A stretch of 64,000 nt of DNA from Cytophagales bacterium (GTDB lineage: Bacteria > Bacteroidota > Bacteroidia > Cytophagales > Cyclobacteriaceae). Under the pieces are notes generated by a model. The model was not told the origin of the DNA, did no database searches, and saw nothing but the letters and a program-made list of their open reading frames with translations. The stretch spans positions 2,735,001 to 2,799,000 of the forward strand of contig JAWPMT010000005.1 in assembly GCA_033344775.1 (NCBI GenBank). The letters run 5' to 3'. This document shows, in pieces, positions 16,548 to 24,553 of this stretch. The position numbers and the translations under genes were made by a program. The first letter of the stretch is position 1, and the number at the start of each line of letters is the position of its first letter.

Positions 16548-18200
16548 ATGAGAAGGATTCATCAATTCCTATTAATTGCTTGTATCATCTTTGCTTGCAC
16601 GCAAAAAGAAGTTGCTGAAAAGATTGCTGTAGGTGAAGCTACAAATGACATTGCTACCTGTGGCACCCCACCTTCAGCTCCTGAACCGAAAGAAGCTTAT
16701 GTGATCAAACCCATTGAGCTAATTCCGGAAGCACTGGGTGTTTTCGAGCGCCCCATTCAGACAAAAAGTGTAAAAGCACAGGACTTTTTCAATCAGGGGT
16801 TTCAGTTGCGATATGCCTTCGCAATCAATGAAGCCATCAGTTCCTTTCGAGAAGCACAGGAAGAAGATCCTGATTGTGTCATGTGCTACTGGGGCGAGGC
16901 CTGGGCATTGGGATCTTACATCAATAGCCACATGAAAGCGGATAAAGCCCCTTTGGCCCTGGAAGCCATAAATAAAGCCCTTGAGTTGTTAGATGAAAAT
17001 ACTGCCGAAGTAGATCGCGCTTTGATTGAGTCGATGCAAGTACGATACGTGGAAGATTTCGATTACGAAACCCGAAGGAATCAGGATTCTCTTTATGCAG
17101 ATGCCATGGCGAAGGTGCATGAGCGATTTCCGGATGACCTGGATGTAGCGACGCTTTATGCAGACGCACTTTTCCTCTTGGAGCCCAGGGCTGGAACACG
17201 GGAAATGGATAACCCACGACTCATGAAAATCCACGAAGCGCTGGAAGGTGTACTGGCAAAAAATATTGAACACCCGGGTGCCTGTCATTTGTATATCCAT
17301 GCCACTGAGTCTACTGAATATCCTGAATTGGCAGAATCCTGTGCCGACTACCTGGGGAGCACGATTCCAGGAGCAAGTCACATCAACCACATGCCTTCGC
17401 ATACCTACAATGAAATTGGTCGGTGGGGGGATGGCGTAAGAGCTAATTTACAAGCTTCACAAACCGATCAACTAGCAAAAGATGGCGGTGCGGCTATTGC
17501 CACTTATCCGGGTCATAACCTGCACATGTTACTGTATGCCGCTGCCTACGATGGTCAGGGAGCGATCGCTATGCAGGCAGGAAGAGATTTCCATAAATTG
17601 ACTGATGACAACTATCAACATGCATTGACAGCCATGCGATTCGGACGATTCGATGATATTCTGGAAATGGATAAGCCTGAAGGTGGCGTCATTGAAAAAA
17701 GCCTCTGGGATTTTTGTCGAGGATATGCACATCTAAAAAATGACGAACCGGATTTTGCCAGATTGTACCTCAAAAGGGTTCAAAATACAGGTGATACCAC
17801 CAAAGCCAGGTATCGCTTTTCGCCTGGTGGTCCTGTTCTGAAAGTGGCAGCTAAAATATTGGAAGGAGAGATCGCCTGGATCGAAGGCAAGTATCAGAAA
17901 GCCCTTGAGCTGTTCAAAGCAGGTGTAAAATTAGAAGATGACCTGCCATACAGTGAGCCAGAACCCATGCCTTTTGCTGTTCGGCATTGGCTAGGCGCTT
18001 TGCAAATGGAACTAAAGCAATACGCAGCAGCGGAAAAAACCTATCGCGAGGAAGTTGCAGATCACCCGCATAATGGTTGGTCCTTGTATGGGTTGCGAGA
18101 AGCCATGAAAGTGCAAGGGAAAGCATACGCTGAAGTGGAAGCTGATTTGTTGCAAAGCTGGGCTCGATCGGATACGCGAATTACCAGTTCGAGGTTTTAG
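16548..18200 (+). CDS. TPR-repeat lipoprotein with conserved Cys/His motifs
   Basis: This 550-residue lipoprotein (lipobox IIFAC) consists of tetratricopeptide-like helices. Clear blocks are 'AISSFREAQEEDPDCVMCYW' (a CxxC pair), 'HPGACHLYIHATESTEYPEL', 'HINHMPSHTYNEIGRW', 'YPGHNLHMLLYAA', and C-terminal TPR-like units ('EGKYQKALELFKAGVKLEDD'). The conserved Cys and His clusters recur in a family of TPR proteins often annotated only as tetratricopeptide repeat proteins. They suggest metal or heme contact, which is inference. The protein would be anchored on the periplasmic or outer face of a membrane. No operon partner is evident. Confidence 0.75.
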   Translation: MRRIHQFLLIACIIFACTQKEVAEKIAVGEATNDIATCGTPPSAPEPKEAYVIKPIELIPEALGVFERPIQTKSVKAQDFFNQGFQLRYAFAINEAISSFREAQEEDPDCVMCYWGEAWALGSYINSHMKADKAPLALEAINKALELLDENTAEVDRALIESMQVRYVEDFDYETRRNQDSLYADAMAKVHERFPDDLDVATLYADALFLLEPRAGTREMDNPRLMKIHEALEGVLAKNIEHPGACHLYIHATESTEYPELAESCADYLGSTIPGASHINHMPSHTYNEIGRWGDGVRANLQASQTDQLAKDGGAAIATYPGHNLHMLLYAAAYDGQGAIAMQAGRDFHKLTDDNYQHALTAMRFGRFDDILEMDKPEGGVIEKSLWDFCRGYAHLKNDEPDFARLYLKRVQNTGDTTKARYRFSPGGPVLKVAAKILEGEIAWIEGKYQKALELFKAGVKLEDDLPYSEPEPMPFAVRHWLGALQMELKQYAAAEKTYREEVADHPHNGWSLYGLREAMKVQGKAYAEVEADLLQSWARSDTRITSSRF

Positions 18201-18279
18201 TCAGTTACCCAACCAAGTAAGGCGCTTCTCACGATCAAGAGATTGAATCCAAGAATTATTCCTCATCTTCGTTTGTTCA

Positions 18280-19275
18280 ATGACCATGGAATTAACCCTA
18301 GACATCAACCCTGAGGAACTAACCACCTACCTGCATGACCAATCCTGGATTGCAGCCAAGGAGGCGGTAATACGTATCGAAAAACCAGGGGAAGGTAACA
18401 TGAACCGTGTCCTTCGTGCTATCACATCTACAGGATCCATCATCTTGAAGCAGGCCACAGAATTTGTGGTAAAGTATCCTGACATTCCAGCTCCTATTTC
18501 ACGTATTGATGTTGAGCAGCAATTTTATCAGTTAGCGGCTGTCATTCCGGCCATTCAAAATCGTCAGCCCACGATCATGGGATTTGATGGAGATAATCAT
18601 GTCCTGGCGATGGAAGATCTGGGCAGTGCTTCGGATTTTACATTTCTTTATCAATCCGGAAAAGTACTGACTGATGACCAGGCAACTTTAATTGGGAATT
18701 CATTACAGGCCCTACATGGTCATGAATTTCCAGATGATACAGTCAATCATTTTCCAAAGAATTACGAATTACGAAAGCTCAATCACCAGCACATTTTTGA
18801 GCTCCCATTTATGACTGAGAATAGCTTTGATCTCGACGGCTTCACACCCGGACTTCAGGAGGTTTCCTTGAAACATAAGTCCGACGAAGGCCTGAAAACG
18901 GCTGCCTCCAATCTTGGTGAAGTATACCTGGGGAATGGAACGAATTTACTTCATGGCGACTATTATCCCGGAAGTTGGTTGAATACGGATAAGGGATTCC
19001 AGTTGATTGATCCTGAGTTTTCTTTTTTTGGACCTCCCGAGTTCGATCTAGGAGTATTGCTGGCGCACTTGAAACTGTCAGAGCAGCCAGAAAGTATTCG
19101 TGCGATCATTCTCAAATCCTATACTTCTGAAGTTGACGAGACTTTGTTGCAGCAGTTTGAAGGAATTGAGATCATGCGGCGATTGATTGGATTGGCCCAA
19201 CTGCCACTATCCATGGATTTGGACCGTAAGTCAAAACTGCTCCAATATGCCCATCAACAAGTCATGAAGGCATGA
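18280..19275 (+). CDS. Aminoglycoside/choline kinase-fold phosphotransferase, methylthioribose kinase-like
   Basis: The 331-residue protein has the protein-kinase-like APH fold. Motifs are the nucleotide loop 'KPGEGNMNRVLRAI' (residues 35-48), a Lys in 'IILKQATEFV' (about 57), the catalytic loop 'NLLHGDYYPGSWL' with Asp227, and the metal-binding Asp244 in 'IDPEFSFFGPPEFDLGV'. 'GEGNMNRVLR' and 'LLHGDYYPGSW' are close to the methylthioribose kinase (MtnK) pattern. A sugar kinase in methylthioadenosine or ribose salvage is therefore the best reading, but no mtn genes are nearby. Its TGA overlaps the ATG of the next gene by 4 bp (ATGA), so it is translationally coupled to an ADP-ribosylglycohydrolase. 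Confidence 0.82.
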   Translation: MTMELTLDINPEELTTYLHDQSWIAAKEAVIRIEKPGEGNMNRVLRAITSTGSIILKQATEFVVKYPDIPAPISRIDVEQQFYQLAAVIPAIQNRQPTIMGFDGDNHVLAMEDLGSASDFTFLYQSGKVLTDDQATLIGNSLQALHGHEFPDDTVNHFPKNYELRKLNHQHIFELPFMTENSFDLDGFTPGLQEVSLKHKSDEGLKTAASNLGEVYLGNGTNLLHGDYYPGSWLNTDKGFQLIDPEFSFFGPPEFDLGVLLAHLKLSEQPESIRAIILKSYTSEVDETLLQQFEGIEIMRRLIGLAQLPLSMDLDRKSKLLQYAHQQVMKA

Positions 19276-20579
19276 AACCCTACTATCCTTTTAGCTTAAT
19301 TTTTCTTTTCATAATTGCTTGTCAACCTACATTGGAGAAGCAATCTTTCCCCGCACCAGAAGCATCATCGAGTATCCGCGAAGGGCAAGTACCGGAAGGA
19401 TTAACGCGGGAAATTTATCAAGATAAACTGCTCGGAATGCTGATTGGATCAGCCATTGGAGATGCGATGGGTGCCCCGGTAGAAATGTGGAGTCGTGACT
19501 GGATGCAAGCACAGTACGGATACGTCGATACCTTAGTTCATGTAATCAGAGAAGGATCACCGGAAGGCCCCTGGGAAGACAACATGATGCCTGGAGCGAC
19601 AACAGATGATACCCGTTGGAAATACTTGATGGGGCAGTATCTCCTGACTCAGGATGATCAGACCTTAGATGATGTGGCGTTTGCGAATTACCTGGTCAGT
19701 CTCTATGAAGAAGAAAAACAGGAGGTCCAATCTCTGGAGACCTTTGATCCTGAACCTTTGGAGCAGCAGCTTCGACACATGACCTGGTTGCAAGAGTGGG
19801 CCAAGGTAGCCCATCCTTTTGCTGAAGATGACTTACAAGGATATTCCTATGCTTTGAATCGTTTTTACGGAGGAGAGATGTCCTGTGCGGGGATGCTCTA
19901 CACCCCAATGATAGGGGCGTACTTACCTGGCCAGCCTGTCACGGCTTACGAAGAAGCGTATCGGCTAGGCATTTTTGATCTCGGTTATGCCCGCGATATT
20001 TCTGCTTTAAGTGCTGGGTATGTTGCCCAAGCCATGAAACTGAATTCGCCGTATGACAGCATCGCGGGTATCACTCCTGTCTTAGATCCGCTGAAGTATG
20101 CGAACAGCCGACTCATTGGAAGACTGGCCCAGCAATCTTATTTCAATGCCAGAAAAATTGTTTACGATGCAAGGTCTATCATCGAAGCTGATCCTAAACT
20201 GCGCATACCCAAAGGTTTTAAAAGATCGGCATTAGAATTCACACAAATGACGCAAGCTTTTCAGGCCCTTGATCAACAAATGCAACAGATCCCTTTTCAT
20301 GCCGGAGAAATCCACCTGATCAATTTGACAGCCTTGCTATACAGTGAAGGGGATTTCAGATTAGCCATGGAATTCATCGTCAATTTCGGTAGAGACAATG
20401 ATACCGTAGCTGCAGTAACCGGGGCTATTTTAGGGGCTTATGTGGGGTATGAAAACTTACCCAAAGGCTTGGCTCTTCCAGTTTTAAAAACCTCTAAAGA
20501 GACCATCGGCATTGACCTGGAAGCTCTAAGCCAGCAGTTGACTGATAAGCTGTTTGGGAATGAAGAGGTCAATAATTGA
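19272..20579 (+). CDS. ADP-ribosylglycohydrolase family lipoprotein
   Basis: The 435-residue protein has a lipoprotein signal (lipobox FIIAC, Cys17). The catalytic domain shows the family motifs 'LGMLIGSAIGDAMGAPVE' (59-70), 'GATTDDTRW' (Thr111-Asp112-Asp113) and the C-terminal 'NFGRDNDTVAAVTGAILGA', which together bind the two Mg2+ ions of ADP-ribosyl-acceptor hydrolases. ARH enzymes release ADP-ribose or ribosyl groups from proteins, RNA or small molecules. Members with an export signal in Bacteroidota may instead act on ribosides in the periplasm. It overlaps the kinase gene by 4 bp, so both should act in one pathway, perhaps riboside cleavage and sugar phosphorylation, though the two products would be in different compartments. 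Confidence 0.9.
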   Translation: MKPYYPFSLIFLFIIACQPTLEKQSFPAPEASSSIREGQVPEGLTREIYQDKLLGMLIGSAIGDAMGAPVEMWSRDWMQAQYGYVDTLVHVIREGSPEGPWEDNMMPGATTDDTRWKYLMGQYLLTQDDQTLDDVAFANYLVSLYEEEKQEVQSLETFDPEPLEQQLRHMTWLQEWAKVAHPFAEDDLQGYSYALNRFYGGEMSCAGMLYTPMIGAYLPGQPVTAYEEAYRLGIFDLGYARDISALSAGYVAQAMKLNSPYDSIAGITPVLDPLKYANSRLIGRLAQQSYFNARKIVYDARSIIEADPKLRIPKGFKRSALEFTQMTQAFQALDQQMQQIPFHAGEIHLINLTALLYSEGDFRLAMEFIVNFGRDNDTVAAVTGAILGAYVGYENLPKGLALPVLKTSKETIGIDLEALSQQLTDKLFGNEEVNN

Positions 20580-20590
20580 TTGATAATTTT

Positions 20591-20703
20591 CAACTTAGCC
20601 CAAAAAAATAAATCGTCATTCCCGCGAAGGCGGGAATCTCAAAGTTATTCGGCATATCTAAGTTTGAGATTCCTGAACTACGTCAGGAATGACGGCTAAG
20701 TTG
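20591..20703. repeat. 113-bp nested palindrome between convergent genes (REP-like, probable bidirectional terminator)
   Basis: Outermost arms CAACTTAGCC (20591-20600) and GGCTAAGTTG (20694-20703) enclose CGTCATTCC/GGAATGACG (20614-20622 and 20686-20694), with two inner hairpins: TTCCCGC-gaag-GCGGGAA at 20619-20636 and ATTCCTGA...TCAGGAAT around 20669-20690. A further GGAATCTCAAA/TTTGAGATTCC pair (20633-20643, 20663-20673) gives a rival fold. It lies between the stops of the ADP-ribosylglycohydrolase (20579) and BNR (20716) genes. CGTCATTCCCGCG-type palindromes are widespread extragenic repeats. Confidence 0.75.
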
Positions 20704-20715
20704 AGTGGAAAAGAT

Positions 20716-23700
20716 TCAATCTCTCCTACCCCTCGTATAAGGTGCTCCAATGGCTGTCAATTCTGCTTCATATACTTTGAATGACTCCAGGTACTCCTTC
20801 AATTGCACTTTGAAACCTTGTAAGGACTCATTGGCGGTTTTGATCTGCTCTTTCATCGTTTCCGTTGGCAGATTTGTCGTCCCCCAGTGGCTATAAGCAA
20901 CCGTACCAACTCTGCCAGAGATCCCGGGTTGTCTTGACTCATCCAGGCTCCCTCTGGCCGGATCACCGTACAAGACCATTCTCAAATCTGCCAAGGTAGA
21001 ATTAAGCTCATTCCATTGCTGAAAGTGCGATTCCTGCGCTTTTGGTGTTTGCTTTAAGGCTGCCTTGATAAACCTCAGGCGCTCTCCAGCTTCCGAGAGT
21101 TTTCCACCCAATCCGGAGATTTCCACTAGTAATTCTCTCGTTTCCTGTTGGAATGCGGCCACCTGTTTGAAATCCACCTGTTCTAAACTTGGAATGGGTT
21201 TTACTTCAAAACTTTGTGCATCTCCCTGTGGAGTGAGATGGCCATTGTCCTCGATGTACAATTGTGCTGAATAAGTTCCTGGAGCAGCCAACGGACCTTC
21301 GGCATCTCCTGCCCAGGGAGGTTGAAAAGCAGGCTTTGTCAATTGGATCGCATCTGGAGCAGGCAGTTTCAAATCCCAGTTGATACGATGCAATCCTTTG
21401 GCACTTTTCCCTTCTAACCATCTTACCGCATTCCCGGCTTCCTCTTTGATTAGAATCAAAACTTGTGGCGTGGTACCTTTTCTTTCTTCATTCAGGTTTT
21501 CCCACCCAGGGAAGGGCACATTACCATTCCCCTTCTTGATTTCTTTTTCCCGGTCCTTTCGCTGATCTGCAAGGTTTTGAGGCACATCACTCAAATAGTA
21601 ACTGATCATCGCTCCAAAATCAGGATTCTCGGCTACATAATGCGCAGACCCCTGACCGGGCATTCCTTTGGCCTGGAAAGGCACCGTAGGCACATACCAC
21701 CAGGCATCTCTGACCGCAAACAAGGTGTTGGTATTCCCTGTGACAGCCTGACTCAAATTTCTCAATGGGGAATAGTCATCCAGGATATAGAACCCTCGGC
21801 CGAATGTCGCTCCTACCAAATCATTGTCACGGGTATGCGTAGTGATGTCTCTGAATGGAATGGTTGGCGCACCTTTCAATTTCACCCAATTCGCTCCTTT
21901 GTTATAGGAAAAGTACATACCGTCCTCAGCGCCGATGAACAGTAAATTGCTTGCTACATGATCTTGTTTGATCGCCCAAACTATGGTACCAGAAGGAAGG
22001 TCACCTGAAATGGATCTCCAGGTTTTACCTCGATCTGCACTCATAAATATATAGGGAGCATAATCACCGAATTTGTGGGCATCCACCACCGTGAAAACCA
22101 CATTATCCTCCAGGGGAGAAGCCTCAATGTCATTGATGAAGGACCTTGCCGGGACACCCTTCGGGAGATTACTTTTCCTCCAGTTTTGGCCGCCATCTTC
22201 ACTGACATGTACCAGACCATCATCTGAACCTGTGTAAAGCAAGCCTGCCACCTTCGGGGATTCGGAAATGGTCGTCAGGGTCGCGTATTTGGACATGGCC
22301 CCATTGTCGTAGAGCGCATCCACACTCCACACCCGATCCATCAGTTCCAGCTCATAACGATTGGTATTGGTGGTCAGGTCTTTGCTGATCGCTTCCCAGG
22401 CGTCACCACGATTGTTACTTTGCCAAAGTCGCTGGGAACCAAAATAGATGCGGTTGTGATCATGGGGGCTGATGTGGATAGGGCTGTCCCAATTCCATCG
22501 CTCTGGTGCTTCGTCAAGAGCAGGTTGTGGTCGAATGCCGATCAATTCGCCCGTAGCCACATTCAGTCGTTGCAAGTTCCCTTGCTGAGTTTCCATGTAC
22601 GCCGTGTTGTTATCCTCAGGATCGAACAAAGAACCATAACCATCCGCACCGAGTGGCACATACCAATCACTGCTCAAAATACCTTCCACACTGGTGGTTC
22701 TGGAGGGTCCGATCAAGGTGCCCAGGTCTTGCGCTCCTCCCACGATGTTGTAGAAGGGTTCGGAATTATCGAGTCCTAGCTTGTAGAATTGTGAGATAGG
22801 AAGATTTGCAAAGTGTCTCCAGAATGATCCGCCATCAAACGTCTCGTAAAGGCCTCCATCTGATCCTGCTATCATGTGATCTCCATTGGTCGGATCAATC
22901 CATAGTGCATGATTATCACTGTGTTTTTCTCTGCCATTGCCCAGGTAATCGATCGTCTTTCCACCATCTTTTGTAATGTGTAGAAATACGTCCATTTGAT
23001 ACACCAGATCCGGATCGTGTAGAGATGCTTCTAATTCTTGATAATAGTGCGGACCCGTGCCTCCCGAAATGTAGCTGTTGCGCTTTTCCCAGCTTGAACC
23101 TTGATCAGTCGATCGGTAAAATCCCTTTTCCTGATCATTGGCTTCAATGGTCGCATAAACCAGGTTGGGATCCGCGGGAGTCACCGCCAATCCGATCTTG
23201 CCCATATCGCCTGAAGGCAAACCTGTTGTGATCTTATTGAAGCTTTCCCCATTATTGGTTGATTTGTAAATGCCACTATTGGGACCCCCTGCCATCAAGG
23301 CCCAGGTCCTTCTGAATCGCTGATATGCCGCAGCATAAACGACATTCGGGTTCTTAGGATTGAATTCAATATCGGTAACTCCGGTATACTGATCAATTTG
23401 AAGCACCAATTTCCAGGACTGGCCACCATCAATAGATTTGTAAAGTCCTCTTTCACCCCCAGCGGACCAAAGTGGCCCTTCTGCAGCGACTAAGATCACA
23501 TCGCTGTTCCGGGGGTCTACCAAAATCTTTCCGATATGCTCGGACTTATTAAGTCCCATGTTTTTCCAGGTCTTTCCGGCATCAGTACTTTTATAAATAC
23601 CATCACCCCAACCCACATGTCGGCCACTTACATTTTCACCAGTTCCTACCCAAATGACATTGGGATTATTGGGATCGATGGTTACTGTTCCGATCGAATA

Positions 23701-23985
23701 GGTGGACTGATTTTCAAAGATGGGTGTCCAGGTAATACCTCGATTGGTGGTTTTCCAAAGGTTCCCCGACCCTACGGCTACATACCAGGTGCTTAAATCA
23801 GAGGGATGAATGGCAATATCAGCAATTCTTCCGCCCATCAATGAAGGACCAATGCCTCGTAGTTTCATGCCCGCGGCCGCTCTCTCAATGGCTGCTTTAT
23901 CAGGAGTTTGAGCCTGAATGGTGCATGATAGCAGAAGAATGATCAGAAAGCTGACCGTTTTGGATAGGTTGGATTTAAAGCGCAT
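20716..23985 (-). CDS. Exported BNR/sortilin-like beta-propeller protein
   Basis: This 1089-residue exported protein has a signal peptide ending near 'LLLSCTIQAQ'. It carries many BNR/Asp-box motifs of the S-x-D-x-G-x-T-W type, such as 'STDAGKTWKNM', 'SIDGGQSWKLV', 'STDQGSSWEKR', 'SEDGGQNWRKS' and 'SADRGKTWRSI', spread over roughly the first 720 residues as two propellers. The C-terminal 350 residues contain a beta-sandwich followed by a helical segment. Such proteins are annotated as VPS10/sortilin-like or glycosyl hydrolase BNR proteins; sialidase or xyloglucanase activity cannot be inferred because the catalytic residues are not identifiable. There is no T9SS signal. It is monocistronic and convergent with the ADP-ribosylglycohydrolase gene. 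Confidence 0.88.
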   Translation of the reverse strand: MRFKSNLSKTVSFLIILLLSCTIQAQTPDKAAIERAAAGMKLRGIGPSLMGGRIADIAIHPSDLSTWYVAVGSGNLWKTTNRGITWTPIFENQSTYSIGTVTIDPNNPNVIWVGTGENVSGRHVGWGDGIYKSTDAGKTWKNMGLNKSEHIGKILVDPRNSDVILVAAEGPLWSAGGERGLYKSIDGGQSWKLVLQIDQYTGVTDIEFNPKNPNVVYAAAYQRFRRTWALMAGGPNSGIYKSTNNGESFNKITTGLPSGDMGKIGLAVTPADPNLVYATIEANDQEKGFYRSTDQGSSWEKRNSYISGGTGPHYYQELEASLHDPDLVYQMDVFLHITKDGGKTIDYLGNGREKHSDNHALWIDPTNGDHMIAGSDGGLYETFDGGSFWRHFANLPISQFYKLGLDNSEPFYNIVGGAQDLGTLIGPSRTTSVEGILSSDWYVPLGADGYGSLFDPEDNNTAYMETQQGNLQRLNVATGELIGIRPQPALDEAPERWNWDSPIHISPHDHNRIYFGSQRLWQSNNRGDAWEAISKDLTTNTNRYELELMDRVWSVDALYDNGAMSKYATLTTISESPKVAGLLYTGSDDGLVHVSEDGGQNWRKSNLPKGVPARSFINDIEASPLEDNVVFTVVDAHKFGDYAPYIFMSADRGKTWRSISGDLPSGTIVWAIKQDHVASNLLFIGAEDGMYFSYNKGANWVKLKGAPTIPFRDITTHTRDNDLVGATFGRGFYILDDYSPLRNLSQAVTGNTNTLFAVRDAWWYVPTVPFQAKGMPGQGSAHYVAENPDFGAMISYYLSDVPQNLADQRKDREKEIKKGNGNVPFPGWENLNEERKGTTPQVLILIKEEAGNAVRWLEGKSAKGLHRINWDLKLPAPDAIQLTKPAFQPPWAGDAEGPLAAPGTYSAQLYIEDNGHLTPQGDAQSFEVKPIPSLEQVDFKQVAAFQQETRELLVEISGLGGKLSEAGERLRFIKAALKQTPKAQESHFQQWNELNSTLADLRMVLYGDPARGSLDESRQPGISGRVGTVAYSHWGTTNLPTETMKEQIKTANESLQGFKVQLKEYLESFKVYEAELTAIGAPYTRGRRD

Positions 23986-24131
23986 AATTCTGGAAATTGA
24001 GAAGATGAACTTAATGAATTATCCAGAGAAATGTACGTGGTGCTTTTTTAGCGGAGTAAGTAAGGGATGAGTCGTAGCCTCAAATAGAAATCTCATAGTT
24101 TTTAAGGATGGTAAAATCCTTGAAACTGTGG

Positions 24132-24162
24132 TTATTACACTTAATGGTGAGCTGTAATTTTG
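24132..24162 (+). promoter_or_regulatory. Candidate promoter of the TIR-like gene
   Basis: TAATTTTG at 24155-24162 matches the Bacteroidota -7 box TAnnTTTG, and TTA at 24132-24134 is a near match to the -33 TTG box, with a 20-bp spacer. The ATG follows 12 bp later at 24175. Confidence 0.45.
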
Positions 24163-24174
24163 AAACAAAAGATC

Positions 24175-24552
24175 ATGTCAAAAACCATATTTTTAAGTTA
24201 CCGAGTAGTCGATGAAAAATACAAAAAGAAAGTTGTTGACTGGGCTGAGGAAGGAAAGCTTGGCAATGGAGTAAAGGTGCTTCATCAAATGGATCAAGGA
24301 AGACCATTAACCGGAAATGAAATAAAAGGTCTTATTAAGCCTAAAATCAAAGGTGTTGCAATGGTCCTGATCTTAGTTGGTAATGATACGCATAACAGCA
24401 ATTGGATTAAATGGGAAATCGAGTTGTCAAAAATGGATAACAAAGCGATCTATTGGATGCAGGCTCCCGGAACATCAGGGGCACCACCTTATGAGCTTAA
24501 AAAGATTCCAAAAATTGAGTTTAATTCTAATTCAATAAAATCAAGGCTTTGA
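24175..24552 (+). CDS. Stand-alone TIR-like (DUF1863, ThsB-like) domain protein
   Basis: The protein is 125 residues from the ATG at 24175; a TTG at 24160 would add five residues. It begins 'SKTIFLSYRVVDEKYKKKVV', the first strand of TIR folds, and ends the core with 'VLILVGNDTHNSNWIKWEIE', matching the T-x-x-S-x-W-x-x-x-E-I signature of the MTH538/DUF1863 TIR-like family, with Glu81 as the likely key acidic residue. Relatives include ThsB, which makes a cyclic ADP-ribose signal in Thoeris antiphage defence. No ThsA, SIR2, SLOG or other effector is adjacent: the neighbours are an exported BNR protein and a radical SAM gene. The gene is A/T-richer than its surroundings, hinting at transfer. 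Defence or signalling roles are inferred. Confidence 0.8.
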   Translation: MSKTIFLSYRVVDEKYKKKVVDWAEEGKLGNGVKVLHQMDQGRPLTGNEIKGLIKPKIKGVAMVLILVGNDTHNSNWIKWEIELSKMDNKAIYWMQAPGTSGAPPYELKKIPKIEFNSNSIKSRL

Positions 24553-24553
24553 C

